Positions 1 to 10,369 of a stretch of 64,000 nucleotides of DNA are shown here, piece after piece. The stretch is from Methanothermobacter sp. GTDB taxonomy: Archaea > Methanobacteriota > Methanobacteria > Methanobacteriales > Methanothermobacteraceae. The stretch lies in assembly GCF_030055425.1 (NCBI RefSeq), contig NZ_JASFYE010000003.1:1-64000 (forward strand). Reading direction: 5' to 3'. The position numbers were made by a program, and so were the translations under genes. Under the pieces are notes generated by a model. That model was not told where the DNA came from. It worked only from the letters and a program-made list of their open reading frames with translations, and made no database searches. Within the stretch, counting starts at the first letter, position 1. Every line of letters starts with the position of its first letter.

Positions 1-374
1 GTGAACTCCTCATCACCCACATAGAGGTCCTCAGTGTTCTCCCTCACTATGACAAAGTCAAGGTCAGGGTAAAGGCACGGAACACCCGGAAGGGACTTAA
101 CAGGCCTCAAATTCGCAAAAAGATCAAATTCACGCCTCAGTTTAACTATAACATCCGCTGCACTTTCACCTGCGGCACCAAAGAGGGCGGCGTCCGCCTC
201 ACCGATGATTTCAATTGTTTCATCTGGAAGGGCCGTTCCTGTCCTCTCAAGGCACTCATCCCCTGCATCTGCATACACAAATTCCAATTCAAGTTCCAGT
301 CCTTTGAGGACATGAAGGGCGGCCTCCATGACCTCCTTACCGATACCATCCCCTGGTATAACGGCTATCTTCAT
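1..374 (-). CDS. leuB: 3-isopropylmalate dehydrogenase family protein, N-terminal part
   Basis: This is the N-terminal 124 codons of an isocitrate/isopropylmalate dehydrogenase-family enzyme; the rest lies beyond the left window edge. It begins MKIAVIPGDGIGKEV, the classic NAD-binding start of the family, and contains the NTEDLYVG segment typical of the substrate region. It starts 5 bases after the leuD stop, in the same direction as leuC and leuD, so the three form one operon. With LeuCD this points to oxidative decarboxylation of 3-isopropylmalate in leucine synthesis. Methanogens also have a homoisocitrate/threo-isocitrate dehydrogenase paralogue for coenzyme B synthesis, so the substrate is inferred from neighbours, not from the sequence. 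Confidence 0.88.
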   Translation of the reverse strand, partial: MKIAVIPGDGIGKEVMEAALHVLKGLELELEFVYADAGDECLERTGTALPDETIEIIGEADAALFGAAGESAADVIVKLRREFDLFANLRPVKSLPGVPCLYPDLDFVIVRENTEDLYVGDEEF

Positions 375-379
375 GGTAT

Positions 380-874
380 TCACCCGTCAAATTCTCCCTT
401 TTTCCTGAGGTAGGGTATGAGACCCCCACTTTCAAGTATTTCCACCATGAAATCAGGGAGTCTCTTGAAGGGGAATTCCTCATCTCCCCGTGTTATAACG
501 CCCCTTTCCAGGTCCACCTCTATCTCATCACCCTCATTGAGTTCATCTGTTATTCCTGGCGCCTCAAGGAGGGGTATGCCCACATTTATGGCGTTCCTGT
601 AGAATATCCTGGCAAAGGACTCTGCAATAACAGCGGCTATTCCGGCACCCTTGAGGGCAAGGGGGGCGTGTTCCCTTGATGATCCACATCCAAAGTTCTT
701 CCCGGCAACTATGAAGTCCCCTGGCCTGACCTTTGAGGGGAATTCAGGGTCGAGGCCCTCCATGACGTGTTCCCTGAGTTTTTCAGGGTCACGCATCACA
801 AGGTATCTTCCTGGTATGATTATGTCGGTGTCCACGTCGTCGGGGAATTTCCAGACTCTTCCTTTCATATCCAA
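380..874 (-). CDS. leuD: 3-isopropylmalate dehydratase small subunit
   Basis: Small (swivel) subunit of the LeuCD isopropylmalate isomerase, 164 residues, a normal length for archaeal members. The N-terminal [13 protein letters not shown] region and the [15 protein letters not shown] motif (about residues 60-75) are visible. The substrate-discriminating loop reads YLVM. In characterised methanogen paralogues, isopropylmalate-specific subunits carry YLV- at this place whereas homoaconitase small subunits carry YLRT, so this copy fits leucine synthesis better than coenzyme B synthesis. It lies 9 bases after leuC and 5 before leuB on the minus strand. Confidence 0.9.
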   Translation of the reverse strand: MDMKGRVWKFPDDVDTDIIIPGRYLVMRDPEKLREHVMEGLDPEFPSKVRPGDFIVAGKNFGCGSSREHAPLALKGAGIAAVIAESFARIFYRNAINVGIPLLEAPGITDELNEGDEIEVDLERGVITRGDEEFPFKRLPDFMVEILESGGLIPYLRKKGEFDG

Positions 875-883
875 GCACCTCCA

Positions 884-2140
884 CTATTCAAGTTCAGCAG
901 GATGGGTGATTCTGCCTGTAACTGCGGATGCGGCTGCAACCGCCGCGGATGATAGGTATACCTGTGCCTCAGGGCTTCCCTGCCGGCCCCTGAAGTTTCT
1001 GTTTGATGTTGAAAGGCTGACCTCTCCTGGCCCCACAAGTCCCACATGGCCACCGAGACATGGTCCGCAGCATGGGTTGCACACCAGGGCGCCTGCGTCC
1101 ACGAATATCTCCATGAGACCCTCTGAGAGGGCCCGGCGGTAGACCTCCCTCGAGGCGGGTATCACGAGCATCCTGACGCTGTCTGCAACCTCCCTGTTTT
1201 TCAGTATTGCAGCGGCATCCCTGAGGTCACTGAGGCGGCCGTTTGTACATGAGCCAAGGAAAACCTGGTCTATCTCAACATCCACCTCACTGACGGGCTT
1301 CACATTGTCAACGTTGTGGGGACATGCCACCTGGGGTTCAAGGTCGGAGACATCAACCTCCACGACACTGAGGGAGGGGGCATCGGGGTCTGTCCTGAAA
1401 ACCCTGTAGGGTTTATCTGATCTCCTTTCCACGTACCTTATGGTTTTTTCATCCGGCTCCACTATCCCGGTTTTACCACCCATCTCTATTGCCATGTTGG
1501 AGAGCACCATACGGTCTGATACACTCATATCTGCGACGGTTTCACCTGCAAATTCACAGGCCATGTAGGTGGCACCGTCTGCCCCCACCTTTCCTATGAT
1601 GTTCAGTATGACGTCCTTTGCATACACATGTTTTCTGAGTGAGCCGCTTATTTCGAAGCGTATCGTTTCAGGTACCCTGAACCACAGTTTTCCGGTGGCA
1701 AAGACCATTGCCATGTCAGTTGATCCTATACCGGTGGCAAAGGCCCCGAGGGCACCGTGGGTGCAGGTGTGGGAGTCTGTCCCCACAATAACCTCTCCAG
1801 GCACCACGTGTCCCTTTTCAGGTAGCACCTGGTGGCATACACCCTCCCTGACATCATAGAAGTTCCTTATGCCCTGTTCCCTTACGAATTCCCTCATTAT
1901 CATGTGGTTCTGGGCCGCATCCAGGGAATCTGCAGGTACCTGGTGGTCGAATATCACAACGATTTTTTCAGGGTCCCAGACCCCGTCTTTTCCTATCCTC
2001 TCAAAGGATTCAACCGACAGGGGCCCTGTGAGGTCATGGGTCATGGCTACATCTATACTGGCCATAACTATTTCACCGGCCTCCACACGATCTTTACCTG
2101 AAGCCCTGGCAAGTATTTTCTCAGAAACAGTCATAGACAT
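884..2140 (-). CDS. leuC: 3-isopropylmalate dehydratase large subunit
   Basis: Large, [4Fe-4S]-carrying subunit of isopropylmalate isomerase, 418 residues. The cluster cysteines are visible as GSCTNGR near residue 297 and [11 protein letters not shown] near residue 355, the usual C...C-x2-C pattern of the aconitase family. [18 protein letters not shown] is also present. The chosen ATG is preceded by AAAGGAGG at good distance. An in-frame ATG two codons later is a weaker alternative. It is the first gene of leuC-leuD-leuB. A homoaconitase large subunit would look very similar; the assignment rests on the LeuD loop sequence and operon partners. Confidence 0.88.
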   Translation of the reverse strand: MSMTVSEKILARASGKDRVEAGEIVMASIDVAMTHDLTGPLSVESFERIGKDGVWDPEKIVVIFDHQVPADSLDAAQNHMIMREFVREQGIRNFYDVREGVCHQVLPEKGHVVPGEVIVGTDSHTCTHGALGAFATGIGSTDMAMVFATGKLWFRVPETIRFEISGSLRKHVYAKDVILNIIGKVGADGATYMACEFAGETVADMSVSDRMVLSNMAIEMGGKTGIVEPDEKTIRYVERRSDKPYRVFRTDPDAPSLSVVEVDVSDLEPQVACPHNVDNVKPVSEVDVEIDQVFLGSCTNGRLSDLRDAAAILKNREVADSVRMLVIPASREVYRRALSEGLMEIFVDAGALVCNPCCGPCLGGHVGLVGPGEVSLSTSNRNFRGRQGSPEAQVYLSSAAVAAASAVTGRITHPAELE

Positions 2141-2466
2141 CTTCTATCCTCCTTTAGCAGAATATGATGAAGGCATCATAAAATTTCCAGCAATGGGTCC
2201 ATGGGGCTGGCTGTGAAAATTAGAGCATCCTTAAAGTTCAGATGTCCCCATCTGTTCACTGGATATCTGCATTCCACCTTCATACTGAAAAACTCGGCTG
2301 AATTTTACAGTTATATTTTCACCCACCATTAATAAATACTTTGATAATAAAATTTAAATATTCAGTAATACAAGGTAGTAACAGTTCCAGGAATATTAGT
2401 TTCCAGGACCTCACCAAGTCTTTTATAGACGGTCCTTAATAATTATTAATCAAGTGAGGGACCCAA
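2141..2466. promoter_or_regulatory. Divergent promoter region between leuC and RPA
   Basis: This 326-base gap separates the divergently transcribed leucine operon and RPA-radA. I see no open gene in it. The middle (about 2325-2375) is very A+T rich. For RPA a TATA-like TTTTATA at 2421-2427 lies about 40 bases before the ATG, with a GTGAGG ribosome site just upstream of the start. For leuC a TATA-like ATTTTATGA on the minus strand lies near 2178-2186. These assignments are by eye only. Confidence 0.5.
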
Positions 2467-4845
2467 ATGAAGGAAGAACTTAAGAGGGAATATGAAAGGA
2501 TTAAGGACAGAATGTCCCTTGAGGAATTTCAGGAGCTAATAGAGAAAAGGAAAGAGGAATATGGGGACGTAGGATTCATGGATGATGTTGCAATTGCAAC
2601 GACGGTGGTTGATGAGATCCTCAGGGATGAAAATACGATGCTGTCAGAGAAGGAAGAGCACAGGATGGACACCATATCCAAACTTGAGGAGGGTGCAGAG
2701 GCACCGGTGACAGGCAGGGTCATGAAAATATCAAGTCCCAGGACCTTCACAACAAGGAAGGGAAGGGAGGGAAAACTTGCCAATGTGATAATTGCAGATA
2801 ATACAGGTGAACTTCGAACCGTTTTCTGGACAGAGAACATGAAGCTCCTCAAGAAATTCAATGAGGGCGATGTGATCAGGATAAGGGATGTTAGAATAAG
2901 GGGTGGATTCGGGGGCAGAAAGGAGGCACATCTCATGCCAAGGTCAAGGGTTGAGGTCCTTGACCCTGCGGATTTTCCGGACTTTCCAGAATACAGGGAG
3001 GAGATAACCCCCATCGCTGACCTTGCCGAGGACCAGGAGGTCAACGTCATTGCAAGAATAACAGGCATATCCCGCGTGAGGACCTTTGAGAGGGATGGCC
3101 GTGAGGGAAGGTTCATTTCACTTGACATAATGGACGAAACAGGTTCAACCACATACACAATCTGGAACAACGACGTCAGCCTCGTGGAGGAGCTTGATCT
3201 TAAGGAGGGAGACGCTGTTAAGATACTGGGGGCCCAGACAAGGAGAAGGGATGACAGTGTAACACTCACACACACCAGCCTCACAAGGATTGTGCCAGGG
3301 GAATATGATGTTCCCGAGTACAGTGAGAAGGTGGTTAAGATAGGGGACCTCCATGAGATGGAGAGCGCAACTGTGATGGGCCTTGTAACAAGGGTTCATG
3401 ACCCTGTGGAGTTTGAAAGAAACGATGGAACAACAGGCTCTGTAAGATCCATTGAGATTACAGATGATACAGGCTCTGCAAGGGTAACACTCTGGGATGA
3501 TGACACCCGCCTAAAGATCAACAAGGGGGACATTGTAAGGATATCCGGTGCAAGGGTTGAATTTGATGAGTTCAACCAGTCATACCGCATAAATACTAAC
3601 TTCAACACCCGCATCACCGTCAACCCTGAATCTGATGGTTCGCTCCTTAAGGTCCTTGAGGAGTACAGGGAACATCTGAGACCCCTCAAGATAGCCGAGA
3701 TACTTGAAATGGAGGATGAGGGTGAGGAGGTAGATGTTGTAGGTAGGATATTCAGCCTCAGCGACCCGAGGGAATTTGAGAGGCAGGATGGGACCGGTAT
3801 CGTGAGGTCAATGGAACTTGCAGATGAGACAGGCAAGATAAGAGTCAGCCTCTGGGACGATAAGGCAGAAAAACCCCTGAATGTGGGGGATGCGGTGAGA
3901 ATAGAGAATGCCAGAATAAGACTAGGGCTTTACAGCGTGGAACTCAACACAGGAAGAACAACCAGAATAGTGGAGCCCCTCCCAGAGGATATTGAAAACC
4001 TGCCCTCCTTTGAGGAGCTTGAGGAGATGCTCTACACCACAAAGAAGATCGATGAACTTGAGGAGGACGACAGGAACATAAGGATAATTGCGAGGGTGGT
4101 TGATCTCTTTGATCCCAGGGAGTTCCAGAGGGGTGACGGGACACCCGGCCTTGTGAGAACCGTTGAATTTGCTGATGACACAGGATCCATAAGGGCAAGC
4201 CTCTGGGATGATGCTGCGGAGAAACCACTGAGCATTGGAGATGCGGTGAGAATAGAAAACCCCCGCGTAATCTACAGGGATGATATGGGCGGAGAGAGAC
4301 TTGAACTCAGCATAGGGAGAAATTCAAGGATTGAACCGGCAACTGAAAGGGATATCAGCGGGTTACCCTCATTTGAGGAGCTCCAGGAGATCCTCTACCC
4401 ACATATGAATATTGAGGACCTTCAGGAGGATTCAAGAAATGTCATGATAAAGGGTGAACTCACAGAAATGTCAGGCAGGAGAATTCTATCCATAAAGTGC
4501 CCATCATGCAATGAGAGGCTTGAAATCTCTGACGAGAACATCTGTAACTTCTGCGGCGCCCTTGTGGATGAGCCACGATACCTCCTGATGATCCCCGGGA
4601 GGATCATGGATGATACCGGAGAGGTACTCATAACCTTCTTTGGAAGGGAGGCTGAAAAAGTCCTGGGAATGTCCACGAGGGAGGTTGTTGATATCATAAA
4701 CCAGTCTGCAGATGAATCAGCCCTTGAGGAGAGGGTTGAGGACCTTAACGGCGTTACTGTGGAGGTTATCGGAAACGCGGATTTTGATGAATACAATGAG
4801 GAACCGAGGTTTATACCCAGAAAGGTTGTGAATATTGAATTTTAA
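2467..4845 (+). CDS. Single-chain replication protein A (multi-OB-fold ssDNA-binding protein)
   Basis: Single-stranded DNA-binding protein of 792 residues for replication, repair and recombination. Five repeated OB-fold units are visible from about residue 72 to 640. Each carries a version of DPREFERxDG... followed by V/MRSxExxDxTGxxRxxLWDD. After them comes a zinc-finger OB domain with C678, C681, C693 and C696 (CPSC...CNFC). The N-terminal 65 residues are highly charged and probably helical. It is 23 bases upstream of radA in the same direction, a sensible pairing because RPA and RadA act on the same ssDNA. It is one uninterrupted reading frame here. Confidence 0.93.
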   Translation: MKEELKREYERIKDRMSLEEFQELIEKRKEEYGDVGFMDDVAIATTVVDEILRDENTMLSEKEEHRMDTISKLEEGAEAPVTGRVMKISSPRTFTTRKGREGKLANVIIADNTGELRTVFWTENMKLLKKFNEGDVIRIRDVRIRGGFGGRKEAHLMPRSRVEVLDPADFPDFPEYREEITPIADLAEDQEVNVIARITGISRVRTFERDGREGRFISLDIMDETGSTTYTIWNNDVSLVEELDLKEGDAVKILGAQTRRRDDSVTLTHTSLTRIVPGEYDVPEYSEKVVKIGDLHEMESATVMGLVTRVHDPVEFERNDGTTGSVRSIEITDDTGSARVTLWDDDTRLKINKGDIVRISGARVEFDEFNQSYRINTNFNTRITVNPESDGSLLKVLEEYREHLRPLKIAEILEMEDEGEEVDVVGRIFSLSDPREFERQDGTGIVRSMELADETGKIRVSLWDDKAEKPLNVGDAVRIENARIRLGLYSVELNTGRTTRIVEPLPEDIENLPSFEELEEMLYTTKKIDELEEDDRNIRIIARVVDLFDPREFQRGDGTPGLVRTVEFADDTGSIRASLWDDAAEKPLSIGDAVRIENPRVIYRDDMGGERLELSIGRNSRIEPATERDISGLPSFEELQEILYPHMNIEDLQEDSRNVMIKGELTEMSGRRILSIKCPSCNERLEISDENICNFCGALVDEPRYLLMIPGRIMDDTGEVLITFFGREAEKVLGMSTREVVDIINQSADESALEERVEDLNGVTVEVIGNADFDEYNEEPRFIPRKVVNIEF

Positions 4846-4868
4846 AATGAAATTTAAGGGAGATTAAA

Positions 4869-5804
4869 ATGGTTGAACTGGAAGATCTACCAAACGTGGG
4901 GGCCAAAACGGCACAGAAATTAAGGGACGCAGGATTCGGGGACATGATGCGTCTTGCCACAGCCACTGCCAAGGAACTCTCTGTGAAGGCGGAAATTGGT
5001 GAGGGCGTGGCTGAGAAGGTGATAGAGGCTGCCAGAAGGGCTGAAAAAATAGACTTTGAAACCGCCTTTGATGTGATGGAACGCCGAAAGGACGTGGGCC
5101 GAATAACAACAGGGAGCAAGGCCCTGGATGAACTCATAGGCGGCGGGATTGAAACACAGGCAATAACAGAGGTTTTCGGAGAGTTCGGGTCAGGTAAGAG
5201 CCAGCTATCCCATGAGCTAGCGGTGACTGTGCAGTTGCCAGAGGAAAGGGGCGGCCTGGATGCAGAGGCAGTTTTCATAGATACAGAGAACACCTTCCGC
5301 CCGGAAAGGATAGAGCAGATAGCCAACGCCTTTGAACTGGACCTTGAGGAGGTTCTCAACAGGATACACATTGCAAGGGCATTCAACTCAAGTCACCAGA
5401 TACTTATGGCAGAGAAGGTGAATGAGCTCATACAGGAGGGCAAGAACATACGCCTCGTCATCGTGGATTCCCTAACAGCCCACTTCAGGGCGGAGTATGT
5501 TGGGAGGGAGGCCCTAGCAACAAGGCAGCAGAAGCTCAACCAGCACCTTCACACCCTCCAGAACATAGCAAACACCTACAATGCAGCTGTATTCGTAACA
5601 AACCAGGTTCAGGCAAGACCCGACGCCTTCTTCGGAAGCCCCACAAAGGCGATAGGCGGACACGTCCTGGGCCATGCAGCGACCTACCGCCTGTGGCTCA
5701 AGAAGGGACTTGCAGGTAAGAGGATAGCGAGGCTTGTTGACAGCCCCCACCTTCCGGAGGGTGAGTGTGTCTTCAAGATAACAGAAGCAGGTATTGTTGA
5801 TTAA
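4869..5804 (+). CDS. radA: DNA repair and recombination protein RadA
   Basis: Archaeal RecA/Rad51-family recombinase, 311 residues, forming ATP-dependent filaments for strand exchange. An N-terminal helix-hairpin-helix domain (about residues 1-55, [16 protein letters not shown]) precedes the ATPase core. Walker A is GEFGSGKS at residues 104-111 and Walker B is LVIVD near residue 200; [11 protein letters not shown] and [10 protein letters not shown] loop motifs are also visible. There is no intein, although some archaeal RadA proteins have one. An AAGGGAGA ribosome site sits just before the ATG. It is probably co-transcribed with the upstream RPA gene. Confidence 0.96.
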   Translation: MVELEDLPNVGAKTAQKLRDAGFGDMMRLATATAKELSVKAEIGEGVAEKVIEAARRAEKIDFETAFDVMERRKDVGRITTGSKALDELIGGGIETQAITEVFGEFGSGKSQLSHELAVTVQLPEERGGLDAEAVFIDTENTFRPERIEQIANAFELDLEEVLNRIHIARAFNSSHQILMAEKVNELIQEGKNIRLVIVDSLTAHFRAEYVGREALATRQQKLNQHLHTLQNIANTYNAAVFVTNQVQARPDAFFGSPTKAIGGHVLGHAATYRLWLKKGLAGKRIARLVDSPHLPEGECVFKITEAGIVD

Positions 5805-5823
5805 ACCCTAATTTTTGATTTTT

Positions 5824-6723
5824 ATGGGCTCGTTTGAAACGGTTCTGTCCATACTGATCCTTGTCCTCACAGGACATGCACTTAAACTGGGGAGCATACT
5901 GAGGGAGGAGGATGCATCACCCCTCAACAGGATTGTCATAAACCTCGCAATACCCTCACTGATATTCACGTCACTCTACAGGGCCGACTTAAGTGGAATA
6001 GCGGACCTCTTTCTGATACCAATGGTCTGTATAAGCACCGGGGCATTATCTGGAGCCATAGCATCCCTGTGGGCAAGAAGGAGGGGTATGGATTCCCAAA
6101 AAACCTGGGGGATAATTGTTGCTGTGGCAATGATGAACTCAGGTTTCCTGGGTTACCCTGTAACTGAGGGAATATTTGGATCTGAGGGTCTTTTAAGGGC
6201 AATATTCTATGATACAGGCACAACAGTTATGTTCACATCCCTTGGACTCATACTGTCAGTTATTTCAGGGGCTGAGGGGACTGCAGTCGTTAAAAGGGCA
6301 GCCACCTTCCCACCCCTCTGGGCATTCATACTGGGGGTTGCCTTCAACCTGATGGGATTACCTGTGGGAATTGCAGGCACGGTTCTTGGTTATCTGGCCG
6401 GTGCAGCGGTTCCCCTCATAATGATTTCACTTGGCCTGTCACTGAACTTCAGGTTCCTGCGGGATTCGCTGGCTGAGGCCACATTTGTGAGTGCCGTGAG
6501 GCTCATAGTATCCCCTATAATTGCGGCATTCATCGCTTACCTCTTATCATTTAGGGGAATGGACTTTTCTGTAACGGTCCTTGAGGCATCAATGCCCTCG
6601 GCCATGCTTGCAGCGGTACTTGCAATTGAAAATGATCTTGACGTAGACCTTGTATCATCGTGTATATTCATGAGTACAATACTGTGTCTCGTGTCACTGC
6701 CACTATGGTCCATCATACTCTAA
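5824..6723 (+). CDS. AEC (auxin efflux carrier) family membrane transporter
   Basis: Integral membrane protein of about 299 residues with some ten hydrophobic segments. It contains the conserved N-terminal NRIVINLAIPSLIF-type pattern and the mid-protein NSGFLGYPVTEGIFG seen in the AEC/malate permease family. The transported substrate cannot be told from sequence. The ATG at 5824 is taken as start; an in-frame TTG three codons earlier is possible and neither has a clear ribosome site. The gene begins only 19 bases after radA, so it may be read through from that operon without a functional link. Confidence 0.82.
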   Translation: MGSFETVLSILILVLTGHALKLGSILREEDASPLNRIVINLAIPSLIFTSLYRADLSGIADLFLIPMVCISTGALSGAIASLWARRRGMDSQKTWGIIVAVAMMNSGFLGYPVTEGIFGSEGLLRAIFYDTGTTVMFTSLGLILSVISGAEGTAVVKRAATFPPLWAFILGVAFNLMGLPVGIAGTVLGYLAGAAVPLIMISLGLSLNFRFLRDSLAEATFVSAVRLIVSPIIAAFIAYLLSFRGMDFSVTVLEASMPSAMLAAVLAIENDLDVDLVSSCIFMSTILCLVSLPLWSIIL

Positions 6724-6906
6724 AAAAATTTATTTTGAATTCGGAATATAATGAAAATTTTTTTAAATTTTAGCCCTTTTATAAAAATAAATGTAATACT
6801 ATATAAATCTTACTTAAAGTTTTTGATAGAAATATTTATTTAGCACTGTGCTATACCTTACATCAAATAAATGTCATTGCTAGATATCTCTATGCAAGGT
6901 GATCTA
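6724..6906 (+). promoter_or_regulatory. AT-rich promoter and leader of hdrA
   Basis: This 183-base region is extremely A+T rich. A strong TATA box (TACTATATAAAT, about 6797-6808) lies roughly 100 bases before hdrA, and a second TATA-like stretch (AATATTTATTTA) lies near 6831-6842. The AAGGTGAT ribosome site at about 6895-6902 decides the ATG at 6907 over two in-frame ATGs upstream (6871 and 6892). A long leader or two start sites are therefore possible. This fits a highly expressed energy-metabolism gene. Confidence 0.55.
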
Positions 6907-8886
6907 ATGGCAGAAGAAAAAAAAGAAACAATGGAAGAACCAAAAATCGGTGTTTACGTCTGCCACTGTGGTGTAAACATCGGCGGTGTGGTCGACATTG
7001 AGGCTGTGAGGGACTACGCTGCGAAACTACCAAACGTTGTGGTTGCAAAGGACTACAAGTACTACTGCTCTGACCCAGGTCAGCTCGAGATACAGAAGGA
7101 CATCAAGGAACTCGGGATAAACAGGGTAGTTGTGGCTGCATGTTCCCCAAGGCTCCACGAACCAACCTTCAGGAGATGTGTTGAGGAGGCAGGACTCAAC
7201 CAGTTCCTATTCGAATTCGCAAACATAAGGGAGCACGACTCATGGGTCCACATGGACAACCCTGAGGGCGCAACAGAAAAGGCCAAGGACCTTGTGAGGA
7301 TGGCGGTTGCCAAGGCAAGGCTCCTGGAACCCCTCGAGGCATCAAAGGTTAGTGTGGATGACAAGGCCCTGGTCATCGGCGGAGGAGTTGCAGGTATACA
7401 GGCCGCCCTTGACCTTGCCGACATGGGATTCAAGACCTACATGGTCGAAAAGAGGCCAAGTATCTCAGGAAGAATGGGTCAGCTGGACAAAACCTTCCCA
7501 ACCCTCGACTGTTCAATGTGTATCCTCGCACCGAAAATGGTGGATGTCGGTAAACACGACAACATTGAACTCATAACCTACGCCGAGGTTAAGGAAGTTG
7601 ACGGTTACATAGGTAACTTCAAGGTCAAAATCGAGAAGAAACCAAGGTACATAGACGAGGACCTCTGTACCGGATGCGGTTCCTGCGTAGAGGTATGCCC
7701 AATTGAAATGCCAAACTACTTCGACGAGGGAATCGGTATGACCAAGGCTGTCTACATACCATTCCCACAGGCTGTCCCGCTCTGCGCAACCATTGACAAG
7801 GACTACTGTATAGAGTGCATGCTCTGTGATGAGGTCTGTGAAAGGGGAGCCGTTAAACACGACCAGGAACCAGAGGAAATCGAAATCGAAGTTGGTACAA
7901 TAATCGTGGCAACAGGATACGACGCCTACGACCCAACAGAGAAACTCGAATACGGTTACGGCCGACACACCAACGTCATAACGGGTCTTGAACTCGAAAG
8001 GATGATCAACGCCTCAGGCCCAACCGATGGTAAGGTCCTCAAACCATCAGACGGCGAAAAACCAAAGAGGGTTGCCTTCATCCACTGTGTGGGTTCAAGG
8101 GACGAACAGGTTGGAAAGCCCTACTGTTCCCGTGTCTGCTGTATGTACATCATGAAGAACGCACAGCTCATCAAGGACAAAATGCCTGACACAGAGGTCA
8201 CACTCTACTACATGGACATAAGGGCATTCGGTAAAGGATTCGAGGAATTCTACAAACGCTCACAGGAGAAATACGGAATCAAATTCATAAGGGGACGACC
8301 CGCTGAGGTCATCGAGAACCCTGACCTCACACTCACAGTGAGATCAGAGGACACACTCCTGGGTAAGGTCACAGAGTACGACTACGACATGGTTGTCCTT
8401 GGTGTTGGTCTCGTCCCACCAGAGGGTGCAGAGACACTTAGGCAGACAATCGGTCTATCCAAATCTGCAGACGGCTTCCTCATGGAGGCACACCCAAAAC
8501 TCAGGCCTGTTGACACACTGACAGACGGTGTGTACCTTGCAGGTGTGGCTCAGGGTCCAAAGGACATTCCTGACGCTGTTGCACAGGCTTCAGGTGCAGC
8601 TGCACGTGCAGCAATACCAATGGTTAAGGGTGAAGTGGAAATTGAGCCAATAATCGCAGTTACAGATTCCGACGTCTGCGGTGCTTGTGAGGTCTGCATT
8701 GAGCTATGTCCATTCGGTGCCATAAGCATAGAGGAAGGGCACGCCAACGTCAACGTGGCCCTCTGTAAGGGCTGCGGTACCTGTGTGGCAGCCTGTCCAT
8801 CAGGTGCAATGGACCAGCAGCACTTCAAAACAGAGCAGATCATGGCTCAGATCGAAGCTGCACTCAACGAACCCGCTTCAAAATAG
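6907..8886 (+). CDS. hdrA: CoB-CoM heterodisulfide reductase iron-sulfur/FAD subunit A
   Basis: HdrA (659 residues) is the flavin-based electron-bifurcating subunit of the Mvh-Hdr complex. It couples heterodisulfide reduction to ferredoxin reduction with H2. Visible parts are an N-terminal CHCG (residues 19-22), a FAD Rossmann motif VIGGGVAG near 157, TLDCSMC near 202, a first ferredoxin pair ([12 protein letters not shown] near 257; [11 protein letters not shown] near 303), and a C-terminal pair ([12 protein letters not shown] near 592; [12 protein letters not shown] near 620). HdrBC and Mvh are not in this window. The codon choice is more uniform than in its neighbours, consistent with high expression. 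No in-frame UGA is needed, so this is the cysteine version, not the selenocysteine version. Confidence 0.97.
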   Translation: MAEEKKETMEEPKIGVYVCHCGVNIGGVVDIEAVRDYAAKLPNVVVAKDYKYYCSDPGQLEIQKDIKELGINRVVVAACSPRLHEPTFRRCVEEAGLNQFLFEFANIREHDSWVHMDNPEGATEKAKDLVRMAVAKARLLEPLEASKVSVDDKALVIGGGVAGIQAALDLADMGFKTYMVEKRPSISGRMGQLDKTFPTLDCSMCILAPKMVDVGKHDNIELITYAEVKEVDGYIGNFKVKIEKKPRYIDEDLCTGCGSCVEVCPIEMPNYFDEGIGMTKAVYIPFPQAVPLCATIDKDYCIECMLCDEVCERGAVKHDQEPEEIEIEVGTIIVATGYDAYDPTEKLEYGYGRHTNVITGLELERMINASGPTDGKVLKPSDGEKPKRVAFIHCVGSRDEQVGKPYCSRVCCMYIMKNAQLIKDKMPDTEVTLYYMDIRAFGKGFEEFYKRSQEKYGIKFIRGRPAEVIENPDLTLTVRSEDTLLGKVTEYDYDMVVLGVGLVPPEGAETLRQTIGLSKSADGFLMEAHPKLRPVDTLTDGVYLAGVAQGPKDIPDAVAQASGAAARAAIPMVKGEVEIEPIIAVTDSDVCGACEVCIELCPFGAISIEEGHANVNVALCKGCGTCVAACPSGAMDQQHFKTEQIMAQIEAALNEPASK

Positions 8887-9097
8887 ATGGGCTGGCCCCA
8901 TCAAAACACTTTCTTTTATCTGAACTCTTGATTTGATTTATTCTGTCTCAATGCTATTTATGCACCTTTTTCGCATCAAACTCTTTTTCATGATCTCTCC
9001 CAGATTCATCTTCTGCTCTCATGATTGTTGCAGATAAAATCACCGGCACCAATTTTATATTGTAATTTTAACTATTTTCCTAATGGAGATGATTTTC

Positions 9098-10369
9098 ATG
9101 GTCAGCAATCAGGATTATACCGAGAGGATAAGAGATCTCATGAAGGATCATAATAGCTGGATGGAGTCAAGCATCAACCTCATAGCAAGTGAAAATATAA
9201 CCAGTTCAAGGGTCAAGGAGGCCCTCATCTCTGATCTGTCACACCGCTATGCAGAGGGTCTTCCCGGCGAGAGGCTCTATGAGGGCTGCAGGTACATAGA
9301 TGAGATTGAAGAGATCACAATTGAACTCTCAAAGAAACTTTTCGGGGCAGAACATGCCAATGTCCAGCCAACTTCGGGTGTTGTGGCCAACCTCGCATGC
9401 TTCTTTGCAACTGCAGATGTTGGCGACCCCATAATGGCCATGGAGGTCCCATACGGCGGCCACATATCACATGCCAAGGTCAGTGCAGCAGGTGTCAGGG
9501 GATTCAAAATATACACACACCCCTTTGATTTTGAAAACATGAACATAGACGCCGATGCAATGAAGAAGAAGATCCTTGAGGTCAGACCAAAGATAATACT
9601 CTTTGGCGGGAGCCTCTTCCTCTTCCCCCACCCTGTGGAGGGGGCTGTTGAGGCCGCAGAGGAGGTGGGTGCAAGGATAATGTACGACGGAGCCCACGTC
9701 CTTGGCCTCATTGCAGGCGGATACTTCCAGGATCCCCTCAGGGAGGGCGCCGATATGCTGGTGGGAAGCACACACAAGACATTCCCAGGACCCCAGGGTG
9801 GCATAATCCTCTGCAGGGAGGAACTTGCAGATGACATAGATGAGGCGGTCTTCCCGGGACTTGTGAGTAACCACCACCTCCACCATGTGGCCGGCCTAGG
9901 AATAGCAACCGCAGAGATGCTTGAGTTTGGAAGTGAATACGCGGCACAGACAATCAGAAACGCAAAGAAACTAGCAGAAAGCCTCAATGAACTTGGATTC
10001 AATGTACTCTGTGAGCACCTCGACTTCACAGAATCCCATCAGGTTGTGATGGATGTATCAGACATTGGCAGGGCCGCAGAGATGTCCAAGAGACTCGAGG
10101 CCAACAACATAATACTCAACAAGAACCTTCTCCCATGGGACGATGTTAACAGGTCAGACGACCCATCAGGAATAAGGATAGGTACACAGGAGATAACAAG
10201 GCGCGGGATGAAGGAGTCAGAGATGTCAGAGGTTGCAGAATACATAAAGAAGGTTGTTATTGACGGAAAAGATGTTAAGGAAGAGGTTTCAGAGTTCATG
10301 TCCTCCTACACAAAGGTCCACTACGCCTTTGAGGAATCAGAGGCCTACAAGTACATGGAGATCCTGTAG
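9098..10369 (+). CDS. glyA: Serine hydroxymethyltransferase (tetrahydromethanopterin-linked)
   Basis: PLP enzyme (423 residues) converting serine to glycine and transferring the C1 unit to tetrahydromethanopterin in this lineage. The PLP lysine is K227 within [13 protein letters not shown], and the N-terminal [10 protein letters not shown] and [15 protein letters not shown] motifs are typical. The ATG at 9098 is chosen because GGAGATGAT lies just before it; the ATG at 9083 has no such site. The next gene, a putative dihydromethanopterin reductase, starts on the base after the stop codon. This suggests a joint role in C1 transfer to thymidylate or glycine synthesis. Confidence 0.95.
   Translation: MVSNQDYTERIRDLMKDHNSWMESSINLIASENITSSRVKEALISDLSHRYAEGLPGERLYEGCRYIDEIEEITIELSKKLFGAEHANVQPTSGVVANLACFFATADVGDPIMAMEVPYGGHISHAKVSAAGVRGFKIYTHPFDFENMNIDADAMKKKILEVRPKIILFGGSLFLFPHPVEGAVEAAEEVGARIMYDGAHVLGLIAGGYFQDPLREGADMLVGSTHKTFPGPQGGIILCREELADDIDEAVFPGLVSNHHLHHVAGLGIATAEMLEFGSEYAAQTIRNAKKLAESLNELGFNVLCEHLDFTESHQVVMDVSDIGRAAEMSKRLEANNIILNKNLLPWDDVNRSDDPSGIRIGTQEITRRGMKESEMSEVAEYIKKVVIDGKDVKEEVSEFMSSYTKVHYAFEESEAYKYMEIL

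Noticed and set aside
651-1142. 163-codon plus-strand ORF across leuC/leuD
   Set aside because: It is antisense to two well-supported genes, has low-complexity composition and no ribosome site.
4869-5804. Possible intein in RadA
   Set aside because: The 311-residue length and continuous RecA core show no insertion.
6907-8886. Selenocysteine (UGA) in HdrA
   Set aside because: The frame is continuous without an in-frame UGA, and the usual cysteine codons are present.
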